Source: Limnephilus marmoratus
Taxonomy: Eukaryota; Arthropoda; Insecta; Trichoptera; Limnephilidae
Assembly: GCA_917880885.1 (NCBI GenBank)
Contig: OU862913.1
Span: 22,019,286-22,083,285 of the forward strand
DNA: 64,000 bases
Direction: 5' to 3'
Within the stretch, counting starts at the first letter, position 1, and every line of letters starts with the position of its first letter. Positions 1 through 10,074 of the stretch are shown here, piece by piece. Position numbers and translations under genes: made by a program. The notes beneath the pieces were generated by a model that searched no databases, was not told the origin of the DNA, and was given only the letters and a program-made list of their open reading frames with translations.

Positions 1-282
1 TTTTTAATTATTTTATTTAATAAAAAAAAAACATCACTATTGTCACCGGAGACTAAATTTCATTTACATTTTTTACTCCAGATAATGTCAGAAATAACTG
101 CTTAAGGCCCATTAACCAGCAACCGAGAATTCAAATTTCGTCGAAAGACGGTCTTTCGATCGTACCCTTGTAGCTGTACAGGGCGGTTCCAATGAGAAAG
201 ATTGATTGTTCATATGTATTCTGTAACTAAATATCGATTTTATTTCATTTCAGCAATAAAATTTCAAACGAGTAATGAATGA

Positions 283-985
283 TTAAATCTTCCGAACAGG
301 CCCTCCATTGATATGCTTGGTGTAACCCTAAGTGACCAGCTCAGATATGGGGGCTCCTTCGAAGCCAGAGTGAAGTTAGCCTCCCAAAAACTGGGCGTAC
401 TGTACAGGGCCCGCAGATACTTTAATAGTACACAACTGCTAACCCTGTACAAATCACAAGTGCGCCCCACGGTTGAATTTGGCAGCCACCTCTGGTCTGG
501 AGCTCCAAAATACCTGAAAAATACCCTCGACTCTGTGCAGAAACGGGCGGTCCGTTTGATAGATTCTCCCATCTTAACAGACGGATTGCAATCTTTAGAG
601 CACAGGCGTCGGGTGGGAATGCTATCCTTGTTCTACCGGTATTACAATGGAAGATGCTCCGAGGAACTAGCATCATTGATCCCTTCGGCACCGGTGCATA
701 GTCGGGAAACACGCCAAACGCGTGCCCAACATTTGTACACAGTTGACATTTGTCACATGAGAACGGGTCGTTTCTTCGACTCGTTCTTGTGTTCAACAGC
801 TCGGCTGTGGAATGATTTGCCGGCCTCTGTGTTTCCTCCTTCCTACAACATGGGTCTCTTCAAGACCAATGTTCATTCCTTCCTCTCCTCAAAAAGACCC
901 TCCACACAGCATCCCAGATGACATAGGCCCTGAGGGAAATTATTTTCCTCTGGGCCTCCTGTGTGGAGTTAATGTAAAAAAAAAA
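283..985 (+). pseudogene. LINE reverse-transcriptase C-terminus, 5'-truncated (hairpin-tail LINE, copy 1)
   Basis: The open frame runs from 283 to a TGA at 919-921 and encodes the thumb and C-terminal part of a Jockey/CR1-group non-LTR RT. Seen are LGVTLSDQL, the block YKSQVRPTVEFGSHLWSGAP, then QKRAVRLID and the closing ARLWNDLPASVF. The catalytic YADD region and endonuclease are missing, so it is dead on arrival. The stop codon lies inside the 3' hairpin (900-968), and an A-run follows. Near-identical copies lie at 37345-37965 (+) and 63375-64000 (-). It sits inside TTAA element A. Confidence 0.85.
900..968 (+). other. Two-tier 3' RNA hairpin of the LINE family
   Basis: Outer stem CTCCACACAG (900-909) pairs with CTGTGTGGAG (959-968). 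Inner stem GGCCCTGAGG (926-935) pairs with CCTCTGGGCC (947-956) with one mismatch. A poly-A run follows closely. The same fold recurs at the 3' end of the other LINE copies and of the SINE-like family B. LINE RTs commonly recognise a 3' stem-loop, so this is the likely recognition structure (inference). Confidence 0.7.
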
Positions 986-1309
986 AAATTGTACTATTTG
1001 TAATTATTTTTTAATCATAAGCATTTATATTTTTTCAATAATGCTTAAGTGTGTAAAAAATCTGAAATAAAATTGTTTGTAAGACCTTAAATAAATAGAC
1101 AAACTGGAGTTTTTTCGTAGCAAAACACGCGAGTGAATTTTTTTAATATTTTATTAGAACTAAAATTAAAATACAGAAAAGTAGCTTTCCTACATAATGT
1201 ATTGATTTATTTTATTGTATGGTTATACGATTTGAAATGTGTGTTGTATAATACAATATTTTGTTTGAAAATTTAACAAATCTGCCAACGATCAACGGTA
1301 TAACCTTAA

Positions 1310-2004
1310 GAGCGTTTAAAAAAGCCAGCGGACGAAAATCCACATTTCGTCGAAAGTTGTTCTCACGATCGTGCAGGGCGGTTACAGCGAGAAAGATTAA
1401 TTATTCTCCGTTCCAGCTTTTTAAAATTATAACTCAATATCGAATTTATTTCAATTCAAATTAGCTTTAATTTATACCTTCATCCAAAAATGCTGAAAGG
1501 CGTGATGATAAAACTATTAAAATAATGTACTTTTAAGTATTTATCATTTTTCAATAATGTCTAAATTTAATAAGAATGTATAAAAAAAACTGAAATATAT
1601 TAGTTTGTAAGTGCGCAAATAAATACACAAATGGACCAATTTTCGTCAAGAAACACATGTACGTACATATTTTTTAATGATTTTATTGAAACTAAAATTA
1701 AAATTCTAAAACATGCGTTTGCTAGATAATGTATTGATTTATTTTACTGCATGATTATATTATTTGAAAAGGGTGTGGTACAATACAAAATCTTTTTTGA
1801 AAATTTACCAAATCTGTCAACGACCTATGGAATAACCTTATTATACTAAAAATTAAAAAATGTTCTCAAAATTTATTCCATGTGAATGCTAGATAAAAGA
1901 ACAATCTTTCGAAATCCATTTATAATTTTTTGTGGAAAAGAGTCAATACGTCTAAAATCTGATTTGAAAATGACATATTTCTGGTTTTCTCTGGTAATAC
2001 CCTC
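1310..2004 (+). mobile_element. TTAA-flanked non-autonomous DNA element, copy B
   Basis: Flanked by TTAA at 1306-1309 and 2005-2008. It starts GAGCGTTTAAAAAAGCCAGC and ends GGTAATACCCTC, a short imperfect inverted repeat of the form GAGsGTwTwACCAG. It is nested in copy A. The joined flank (ataacc-TTAA-tataataaac) matches the equivalent internal stretch of copy B itself (ataacc-TTAT-tatactaaaa), so A preserves a natural empty site. AT-rich, no coding region. Confidence 0.8.
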
Positions 2005-2168
2005 TTAATATAATAAACATTTTTTCAAAATTTAAAACATAACTTTACTAAATTTATCTATAAGATTGTTATTTTAATAATAATAATCAATTTATACTGT
2101 TTATTGAAAAAGGTCGACATGTCTAGAATTTGATCTGAAAATGACATATTTCCGGTTGTGTCTGGTTA

Positions 2169-2254
2169 ACGAACTTACCCATACTACGTGACACGTTTAG
2201 GGGGGGGGGCTTAAAAATTGCAAAAAGTTGGTCACGTAGTATGGGTACGTTCCC
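2169..2254 (+). mobile_element. PIF/Harbinger-type MITE P1 (internally deleted, 86 bp)
   Basis: The right end GGGTACGTTCCC and the internal TACCCATACTACGTGAC mark it as family P. The 3-bp duplication TTA is at 2166-2168 and 2255-2257. It has lost most of the core but keeps a G-run. It sits inside TTAA element A just before that element's end; copy B lacks it at the equivalent site. Confidence 0.75.
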
Positions 2255-2616
2255 TTATTCCCTCTTAAAGTAAGTCAAGTACCTCCCGTATTGTGATGTG
2301 ATTCATTTCTGCATAAAAGTTTTACATCATGTATGCATACGATGCTAGTTTAATATTGTAATTGTAAAATAATAAATTTTGCAGACATTGCTTTGTCTAG
2401 TTTATTTCCAGCGTCTGTACGTACGTATCCCCTCCCGACCGGTTTCGCTTCTTGAACATTCGACCGATGATGTTTTATTGTGCACGCTCGGTCGGGCGTG
2501 CTATAAACTATATCAAAGTGTATCACCGAAGATATCACGAAGATAGAAATGATTTATGGGCGTGTCCGTGTACCGATTTCGTGATTGTTGATCCCGACAG
2601 TTGTCCACCTGGGGTG

Positions 2617-2845
2617 CTAGCATGGTCGATCGATATAGGTTTTATCGAAAATGTCGGTAACTTGCCATCGCTCCCGAGCACGACTGCAGGCCGCTAACGA
2701 ACAAACAATGGTTCACAATGACTTGGGGTTCCTAATATATTTGACGTAATCTGTTGTTTATTCGTTAGCGGCCTGCAGTCGTGCTCGGGAGCGATGGCAA
2801 GTTACCGACATTTTCGATAAAACTTATATCGATCGACCATGCTAG
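2617..2845. repeat. 92-bp near-perfect inverted repeat with 45-bp loop
   Basis: Arms 2617-2708 and 2754-2845 are reverse complements with about two mismatches. The arms are far less AT-rich than the surroundings and contain CGATCGATAT and CCTGCAGTCG. No target duplication could be seen. Either a foldback element or a recent local inverted duplication; an assembly foldback is possible. Confidence 0.8.
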
Positions 2846-3284
2846 GGGGCCTGGTATACTTATATACAATATGAAGTTGGTTTAGGTAAAATACGATATA
2901 CCTACTTACACAAAATATAACTGAATGTTCCTAAGGGATATGCAGAGAGGATGTACTAAAGATAAAACTTCTTGTCTTCTACAATACTGTATATAAATAC
3001 TAGCGTATAAGTGGTGGTGACATATGGTCAACGAATGCCCGCTCCATTCATTCCCCGGCGGGATTGATGAGGTCCACAAGGCAACGCCTGAGGCTCTAGG
3101 CTGGCTCGCAGACCTAGATGTCCCCCTCTGACCCCCCACCATACGATAGAAGAAGAAACGTATAAGTACAAAAAATCGACACAAATTTCAATTTTCAAAA
3201 AACACGTGAGAATTGTTTAATCCTAAAACAATTATGTTACTGCCATCTATGAACGATCAGATTTTGAATAATTTCAAGTTTACC

Positions 3285-3425
3285 CTTAAAGAGGAAACGC
3301 GGTCACCGAGATATTTGAACGATAGATATTTTACGAAACTGTTGCTGTCACTGTGGCTCTAACTCCCCCGAATAATGAGCGAAAAGGTTTACTGCAAACT
3401 GCACCTCAGGATGATAATACCTAAA
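3285..3425 (-). repeat. Degenerate copy of TTAA-linked repeat G
   Basis: Begins near a TTAAAGAGGAAAC stretch. Read on the minus strand it resembles 11105-11400 and 51295-51500 (gcaattg/gcagttt..., a GCTC block, then a block ending GGTCACCGAG). No coding capacity. Truncated. Confidence 0.45.
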
Positions 3426-4210
3426 TAAAATCATTAATCAGAAGCCCATAGTTTTTGAATACAACATTAAAGCGAAAACATTATGCCGAGTCAATAGCTT
3501 TAAAGATCTCGGTATCGACGGTATCGTCTTTGATCCCAAACTGACATTCTCGGATCATATATCACAGCTCACTCCAGCATGCTACAAACTCCTGGGTTTC
3601 ATCATCAGAATATGTAAGCAATTTGATGACCCAGATGCAATGATAGCCATGTTTGATGGAGTCATAAGAAGTAAGCTGGAGTATGCCAGTGGTGTGTGGA
3701 CTCCGCACCAAGCGAAATATATTAATATGCTGGAACAAATTCAGAAAAAGTTCCTTAGGTATGTCTATATGCGGATGCATGGAACGTACCCGAGATTCAT
3801 GCACCGTATGGAATTACTTGAGGCAACAAATAGATTTAGCTTGGAAACTAGACGTTATGCAAATCTTGCAATTCTTAGTTTTAACATAATCCATAATCGT
3901 ATTGACAGCCCATTCCTCTTGGAATGTTATGGCTTATACGTGCCTGAAAATTTCAGCCGTAGTCGTCGACACGACTTGTTCAAAATACCATACGGCAGAA
4001 CAGATGTTCTAGCACAGCATAGCATGACAAGAGGAATGGTGCTGTTGAACGAAATATCGGAAACACTAGATACATATAACTCTTCTTTAGATAGCCTTAA
4101 GATTTTTTTGTATAATAATCATCTTCCTAGGTGTTAAGACTGTCAAAATGAGAAAATTGTACAGTAATTGGATAAAAATCTGTTGTACAATTAAAAAAAA
4201 AAAAAAAAAT
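3418..4210 (+). pseudogene. LINE reverse-transcriptase C-terminus with 3' UTR and poly-A (5'-truncated)
   Basis: The frame is open from 3418 to a TAA at 4135-4137. It carries the distal RT signature SFKDLGIDGIVFDPKLTFSD, LLGFIIRICKQF, then RSKLEYASGVWTPHQ and QKKFLRYVYMR, typical of Jockey/R1-group LINEs. The YADD catalytic block is upstream and missing. A short 3' UTR is followed by about 17 A at 4192-4209, as expected for a target-primed insertion cut short at the 5' end. It has no internal stop in this stretch, so it is fairly young. Related only distantly to the LINE at 283 (different tail). Confidence 0.85.
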
Positions 4211-4629
4211 TAAATTCGAGGTTTTGCATTTCCTATTTTTCTCCTCCAAAACTGGACCGATTATTATTTTTTTTATTAACTGTATTAGAAGGAAATACTC
4301 TATATCTGTACATTTTGCTTTTTAGAAAATTACACTCTAGTTTGTATACTGAACGTCTGTTTATGGCGTTCAAACTAGGCAATTTTAACAATTTTTTTGA
4401 GGGTCCTAATTCCAACTCCTGTAAGAAGTATCTTATTAAAAAAAACGCTGTTAAAATGTTACGAGTTAAAATACCTATATTAAAAAAATATTTACAATAC
4501 TTTCAAAATCCAGGGAGGAAATTGGCGAATACGATTGTATTGAGAAAACGCCGCCCGTTTTACCCTCCAGATATATTGAATTTTTTTTTACTGTACAATC
4601 TGTTCACATCTTGATCTACATCTTAAATA
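4211..4629. other. AT-rich stretch without recognised features
   Basis: Spacer between the LINE poly-A and the tandem array. A 99-codon open frame at 4315-4614 has low-complexity K/N/F-rich composition and no motif; I treat it as chance. Confidence 0.4.
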
Positions 4630-5640
4630 TCCTTCACTATTGACTATCAATACATTGGCTACAAATTGTCAATGTCCACACACACTTAGCTGGTTAGCGA
4701 CTAAGTAACTATGTTAGAATGTGCAGCATCCCAGAGAGATAGAGGGTCTCATTAGCATGTCATGCAGCCGTGTCTGTGAGTCTGTGTGTGTTGCATCTTG
4801 TTGCACTATGCACGGGGCTCGAGGCCGCATCTCTAGGCGCTAATGACTCTAGTAATGACCTGTGCGCGGGCACGGAACTCCGATGCAAATAGTGCACGAC
4901 TTAAGATGACTGGATCTGATGGGCTGCGGTGGTCAACCTTACAATAACTGTGGTGTACTGAAGAACAATACAACTTTGATGTTTGGGTGTATCAATAAAA
5001 TGTAGTTTCAGCTTCTTTCAAGAGATGTCTAAAGCATAGTTAGTAACACGAAGTTTTGCTATATCCCAACAGATAGCAGTTAAGTATGATATCAGAAGAG
5101 TACCATCTATCGTCTTTCGTGTCTTCGGTCACTTCTTGATTTCCGTCTCAAATATGCGGGTCAACCTTACAATAACTGGTGAATTGATGAACTTTGATTG
5201 TCGGGTGTATTATTAAAATGTATTTTCAGCTTCCTGCAAAAGATGTGGATAGCATAGTTAGTAACCCGAAGTTTTGTATACCAACAGATGGCAGTTAAGT
5301 ATGATATCAGAAGAGTACCATCTATCGTCTTTCGTGTCTTCGGTCACTTCTTGATTTCCGTCTCAAATCTGCGGGTCAACCTTACAATAACTGTGGTGTA
5401 CTGATGAACAATACGACTTTGATGATCGGGAGTATCAATAAAATGTAGTTTCAGCTTCCTTCAATAGATGTCGATAGGATAGTTAGTAACACGAAGTTTT
5501 GCTCTATCCCAGCAGAGTACCATCTATCGTCTTTCGTGTCACAGGTAACTCCTTGATTTCCATCTCGAATCTCCATCGCTATTAACTATCAATGTATAAT
5601 GGCCTCAAATTTTCAATGTCCGCACTCACTTAGCGACCAA
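4630..5640 (+). repeat. Tandem array of about 220-bp units bounded by similar ends
   Basis: The phrase ggtcaaccttacaataactg recurs at about 4932, 5159 and 5374, and each unit carries taccatctatcgtctttcg and cttgatttccgtctca. The left margin (4630-4700, ctattgactatcaat...) and the right margin (5578-5638, ctattaactatcaat...) are also related. Units vary by small deletions. Function unknown; no open frame is shared between units. Confidence 0.65.
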
Positions 5641-6170
5641 TATTAAAGAAAAAAATGTTTAGAACTTGTTTTTGCTTTGGTTTTCAAAATTATAATTGTT
5701 TGTGGGAACAATTCGGACAAGCGATAAAGTAGGTACAAAAATTATTTTATTTTAATTGATTATTAAATTTAGTAAAATAATATTTCTAAATTTGTTTTTC
5801 TTTTGTTTAGAGTTTTGACAGATGTCTTAAATTTTTAACTTTGCTAACGATGATCTTCTGATCCGGACATTGAAACCTGAAAATTGATGAAAGACACCCC
5901 ATTTTACGGTACATAATAATAGTGCTCTGCATGACTGTGGCGTATCTAAATATTTAAACAAATCCTCTTGTAGATTATACAGGAAATGGTTGCATTGAGT
6001 TGATCCTTACAGAGGATTTGCTAACCAACTTAAAACAAATATAAAAAGAGCGGCATGTTCTACGAGTATATCCTTTATTTACGTAAATACCACAGTTTAT
6101 CGTCCCAACCCATTCCCGTCTGTTCGGAGTATTTGTCGCTCAATCAACATGTTTTTTTCTATTTAAAACA
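5641..6170. other. Unassigned AT-rich spacer
   Basis: No repeat with a second copy in the window, no splice-like coding stretch and no RNA-like fold was recognised here. Confidence 0.3.
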
Positions 6171-6172
6171 TA

Positions 6173-6522
6173 ACTCCACGCAGGAGGCCCTAAAAATCTC
6201 TCAGATCCCGTGTCATCTTTGGGGATGCTGTAAAGTGTAAATGTATTTTTATGAAAAGGAAGGAAAGAAAGTTCTGTGAAGGAAAAGGTTTGAGGGGTGG
6301 GTAGGAATCCGGGATCAATGTGTTCAGGAGTGACGTACGAATGAATATATCCCTCCCATTGCTGCGCAAGGTGATGGATGGGTGGAGAGAGTCCGGAGAG
6401 GTTAAATGGTCTCCCGTAGCCTCTCCAGTAGGTTGGCAGACGCATACGCCGCCAAGTCCTGACACACCTCTCATGAATCCGGGCACCCCTGCTAAGTCAC
6501 CAAACGTATCAAAACATTTGGT
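6173..6522 (-). mobile_element. SINE-like family B, minus copy
   Basis: Read on the minus strand it begins in the tttggtgacttagcagg block (6522 downward) and ends in the decayed hairpin tail with a cgtggag-like stem at 6173. The 5' third is missing. It abuts a minus-strand SINE A copy. Family B is defined by the 28590-29010 copy. Confidence 0.7.
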
Positions 6523-6723
6523 GTTATCGTTGTTAACGATACGTCACGTGTCACAGGTGTCACCCCGGGAGTCCCAAGTTCTCCTGTCTGGAGCCAGTGA
6601 GACTATAGCATCCCCGATTAGGGTATGTTGGGAGGCTGAAGGTAGTTGGGAGGAGAACGAGATTGGTATTAGGAAGGCGGGGAAGTACCTGGCTATTCAG
6701 ATCAGTCACCAAACACGCCTTAA

Positions 6724-7286
6724 GGCTCTGCGACCGGGCCCGAAAAGAAGAAGATGGAGAGATACGAAATTACGAATGTTTGAGGAGAGCGCTAACATTT
6801 ACAGCGACAAAATCGATGCGTAAATGTTTAATAAAACACGACTCGTTTAAAATAGAGCAAAAATCTCGCGGGCGTTATCTTAAACAGCATTTAAAGAAAC
6901 ACTGTGATTTTTTTCATACATATAAGGGAACGTACCCATACTACGTGACACGTTTGGGGGGTGGGGTCTTCAAAATGTCACGCTCCATACAAATGAGCGG
7001 CGGCGGCCTTAGGTTTTTGGTCACGGGGGGGGGGGGGGGGGGGGGGGGGTTAAAAATTCCAAAAGTTGGTCATATAGTATGGGTACGTTCCCTAACTTGT
7101 AAAATAACTGAAACAAACGTGTTTATAATAATGTTTGGAGCATACTTTGCGATTTTTTTCTATCTAGGGAATTTTATATAATTTGCATTTCGGCGCGGGC
7201 AAAGTCTAGATATTATCTTCAAGAATAACATATATTTTTTTAAGAGCTTTAAAACTTAAATCGGTACAAATCCGGGTTGCGGGCCC
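6724..7286 (+). mobile_element. TTAA-inserted MITE F, copy 1
   Basis: Flanked by TTAA at 6720-6723 and 7287-7290. Ends are GGCTCTGCGACCGGGCC and GGGTTGCGGGCC, an imperfect terminal inverted repeat. Removing it restores the SINE A phrase caaacacgcc-TTAA-gcaatttcaa, which matches intact SINE A copies. A second copy is at 10635-11060 in reverse. It holds PIF MITE P2. Confidence 0.8.
6926..7092 (+). mobile_element. PIF/Harbinger-type MITE P2
   Basis: Ends GGGAACGTACCCATACTACG and its reverse complement (with changes). TAA duplicated at 6923-6925 and 7093-7095. Contains a run of about 24 G. The reverse MITE F copy at 10635-11060 has the same site without the insertion (single TAA), which fixes the 3-bp target duplication. 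Confidence 0.88.
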
Positions 7287-8329
7287 TTAAGCAATTTCAA
7301 ACCAAGTTTCAGATCTGAATGGTGGAGAATAATGAGAGTATCTTCCACTCTGAAATGTTTGCAAATATACTAATTATTAAATTGTGAAATAACACTAATT
7401 TATAACAAAAACAAAATTGCGGCACGTCGGGATTTGAACCCGTGTACACTGGATAGCTAGTAGTGAGCCTTAATCTTCAACCACTGTTTTCACTGTATCT
7501 TAAGGCGGCCAACCGTCCCGCATTCTGCGGGACCGTCCCGCATTGACGGTTGTAGTCCCGCATTGAAATATTTAATGAAATAGTCCCGCAAATCGTCCAA
7601 AGCGTCCCGCATGTCCCGCATTCCCATATTTTTGTAATATTGTCTATGATAGACATATAAACTTTCTCAATGTTAATCTATTTTAATCATTTCGGTTCAT
7701 CTGTGGTTAAGTTGATGACAATATTTGTCCCTAGAAAAGGCCCGAAGATATCGATCTAGGGATTGGTTAATTTAGATAAGCCAAAGAGCGCCAGTATGGC
7801 GCCAGTGTAGTATTGAATTGATAACCCCTATTTGTCATCTAAAAATCAAATCAAAAAAATTGTTGACCATGCCGCCGACCGCGAAAAAGCGAAGTTGTCA
7901 TTCACTGAATTTCAAAAAGAATTTCTTGAAATGAAATGAAGAAATCTTGCAAAAGTTTTTATCTTCATGTTCTGAGTAGGTATAGTTTTAATGAGCCGCA
8001 TACAGATATTCTTAATTACAAATAACCAGTTTTGTGTTCAGAATTTTAACTTCCAGTTGGATTCATCTAATGAAATTTTTCGAAGTAAAACATTATCTTA
8101 TTCGAAGTGCAGTTATAAAATTCTAGTTGCAGTTGTATGTGCTGCCAGAATCAAAGAGTAACCATTTTCATGTTCTGAGTGTTATTTTAATGCGCCGCAT
8201 ACAGAATTGATTTAATCCAGTTTTGTGTTCACAATGTAAAATTTAAACTGGATTAATCTGATGATATATTTCGAAGGAAAATATTCTCTTATTCAAAGTG
8301 CAGGTATAAAACTCTAGTTGCGGACTATG

Positions 8330-8628
8330 CAGTAGCGTAGCGAGGGAGGGTGGACCACCCCAGGTGCCACCCAACGGGGGGGGGGGGGGGGGGGTGGAAC
8401 AATTAGGAAGGATATTGTCACAAAAATATTGAATACGGCGTTATTTTTTGACGGTCTTTTTATAGACGAAAATAGCCGATTTCGAAATTCTCTCTAGCCA
8501 ACCCCCCCCCCCCCCCCCTCCCCTCCCCAGGACAGACCAATTTTTTACACGTTTTTGAAGTTAAAGTTGGGGGGGGGGGACACCACGTTACCCGCCCCGG
8601 GTGCCACCCTTGCCTAGCTTCGCCACTG
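8330..8628 (+). mobile_element. hAT-like MITE, 299 bp
   Basis: Starts CAGTAGCGTAGCGAGGGAGG and ends GCCTAGCTTCGCCACTG, imperfect inverted ends of the form CAGTrGCGwAGC. Exact 8-bp duplication GGACTATG at 8322-8329 and 8629-8636. The core carries three long G or C runs. Non-coding. Confidence 0.85.
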
Positions 8629-8791
8629 GGACTATGTATGTACTGCCAGAATCAAAGAGAAACTGTTTTCATCTTCTGAGGGTAGTTTTAATTCGCCGCA
8701 AACAGATTTAATTTAAACCAGCTTTGTGTTCAGAATGTAAAGTTTGTGTTGTGGATTCATCTGATGAAACATTTCTCTTATTTGAAGTGCA

Positions 8792-9868
8792 TTGAAGTAC
8801 CCACCAATGTCCCACCCCGGTATAGGCGACTTATGGTCGCCCCTTCGGAGTTCTCGCAAGAATCTAATTTTTTTGAATAAACGACTCTACATTTAATAAA
8901 ACGAATCTAGACCTTCAATGCCCCTATATACTTTGTTAGGTGGCAGAAATATAGGATCGCCTACAGTCTGTACTGTAATGGTCAAAAAGGACTAATCTAC
9001 AGGTGTTAGTGAGCATAAAAAATGTAATAAAGAAAAAAAAAAACCAAAAGTAGTTATTATATAATAATCAGAGGGAGACCACACACTCCAGGACTGCAGG
9101 CAACTGCGTATAAATAAGAAAATGATAAGTTGTAAACAAAGCAATAACATTTAGTAAAGGCGAAAAAAAAATAGTGATGACCGTCATGACCATCCTGTGC
9201 CCGGCAGTCCCCCAGAGAATGTGTAAGGTTATTAGTCCGACGTCATGGCACCCAGTGGAGTCATCCTTTAGCCAGCTATCCGGTGGTGCCTAGAAGAAGT
9301 AAATGGACTACGATACGAAGACCCTAGGGAAAAAGAGCGTCGGGTAGCTGGAGGAGGGACGGACAAACCTCCGGATGCCACTCTATCTTTCCTCTAACCT
9401 TATCATGTCAGGGGGGGTGGCGCGGGCACTGGAAGGAGATAACAGAGGTAAGTTACAAAAAAAGGTAGACCTATAAAAAATATGATAGGGACAAGGCCCA
9501 AAGTCCAACCCCTTTAATGGGGAAGTGGACAAGACATAACAAACAACGGAGTTCTGTTCTAGTTGTTATCAGGAACTGAAAAGAACATGGAAAACAAAAT
9601 AAACAAACTAAAAAAAAAATGCAAAAACATGAGAGAGTAGAGGAAAAAAAAAATATATATATATAAAATCATAATGCACGCAGGCGTGTCAATTCACGCA
9701 TTATGTTACACTGTAAATGAAAAAGAAAAACACAAAGCCATGTAAAAGTGTAAATAACAAGTAAGTGTAAATAAACAACAGAAAATAATAAGAAAAGGAA
9801 AGAAACAGAAAATGTAAAAAAAAACAGGCAGATAGGGTTGAAAGAGTAAATGTGGGGTAATCAAATAT
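8792..9868. mobile_element. 1.1-kb insertion with 10-bp direct repeats, family unknown
   Basis: TTGAAGTGCA is present at 8782-8791 and 9869-9878, inside one unit of the tandem array. The insert is purine-rich with several A-runs and resembles a LINE 3' UTR. Its first 95 bp (cgccccttcggagttctcgc...) resemble 16425-16530. No coding stretch found; the orientation is unclear. Confidence 0.5.
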
Positions 9869-10074
9869 TTGAAGTGCAGTCATAAAATTCTAGTTGCAGA
9901 CTATGTATGTTCTACCAGAATCAAAGGGAAACCATTTTCATGTTGTGATTGTAGTTTATATGAGCCAAATTCTCGATTTCCGAGAGAGAAAATTTGAAAC
10001 GTACCCCCCGTCGACACCGCACGCCACTGTGTCCCGCATTGATATTTTACAAAGTTGGCCGCCTTACTGTATCT

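Larger units (their letters stand above)
106..2264 (+). mobile_element. TTAA-flanked non-autonomous DNA element, copy A (diverged, host of three insertions)
   Basis: Flanked by TTAA at 102-105 and 2265-2268. Its start (GGCCCATTAACCAG) and end resemble copies at 1310, 15327, 51506 and 56764. The element is split by a LINE fragment (283-985), by copy B (1310-2004) and by a PIF MITE (2169-2254); its segments line up with the intact copies once these are removed. No transposase is seen. TTAA targeting fits piggyBac or Sola3, but the terminal bases are not those of classical piggyBac, so the superfamily is left open. Confidence 0.7.
6558..7500 (-). mobile_element. tRNA-derived SINE A, split by a TTAA MITE
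   Basis: The body (gagtcccaagttctcctg to tcaccaaacacgcc, 6558-6719) and the head (7291-7495) belong to one element; 6724-7286 is an insertion. The minus-strand head has a B-box-like GGGTTCAAATCC. The 5' end is cut or flanked by the hAT-like element that starts at 7501. Confidence 0.75.
7960..9990 (+). repeat. Interrupted tandem repeat inside the hAT-like element
   Basis: About four units of roughly 200 bp share ttcatgttctgag, aatgcgccgcatacag, gtgcaggtataaaa and tctagttgcag...ctgccagaatcaaagag. The array is broken by the hAT MITE at 8330-8628 and by the insertion at 8792-9868. Units are diverged, so the array predates both insertions. Confidence 0.65.
7501..10066 (+). mobile_element. Non-autonomous hAT-like element with GTCCCGCA subterminal repeats
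   Basis: Perfect 13-bp inverted ends TAAGGCGGCCAAC (7501) and GTTGGCCGCCTTA (to 10066), flanked by the exact 8-bp duplication CTGTATCT at 7493-7500 and 10067-10074. Near the left end GTCCCGCA occurs at least six times, one pair forming the hairpin GTCCCGCA-ttc-TGCGGGAC; one more lies near the right end at 10031. These look like transposase binding sites. The core is tandem repeats and two insertions. No transposase is present. An 8-bp duplication fits hAT (P-type elements are an alternative). Confidence 0.85.

Noticed and set aside
264..572. Minus-strand frames opposite the LINE (264-572, 422-796)
   Set aside because: Shadows of the LINE RT frame; the same shadow appears at 37563-37865 and 63609-63926.
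3002..3135. Possible RTE 3' end (ends in gaagaagaaac)
   Set aside because: Only the tail resembles RTE; no coding block or target duplication could be shown.
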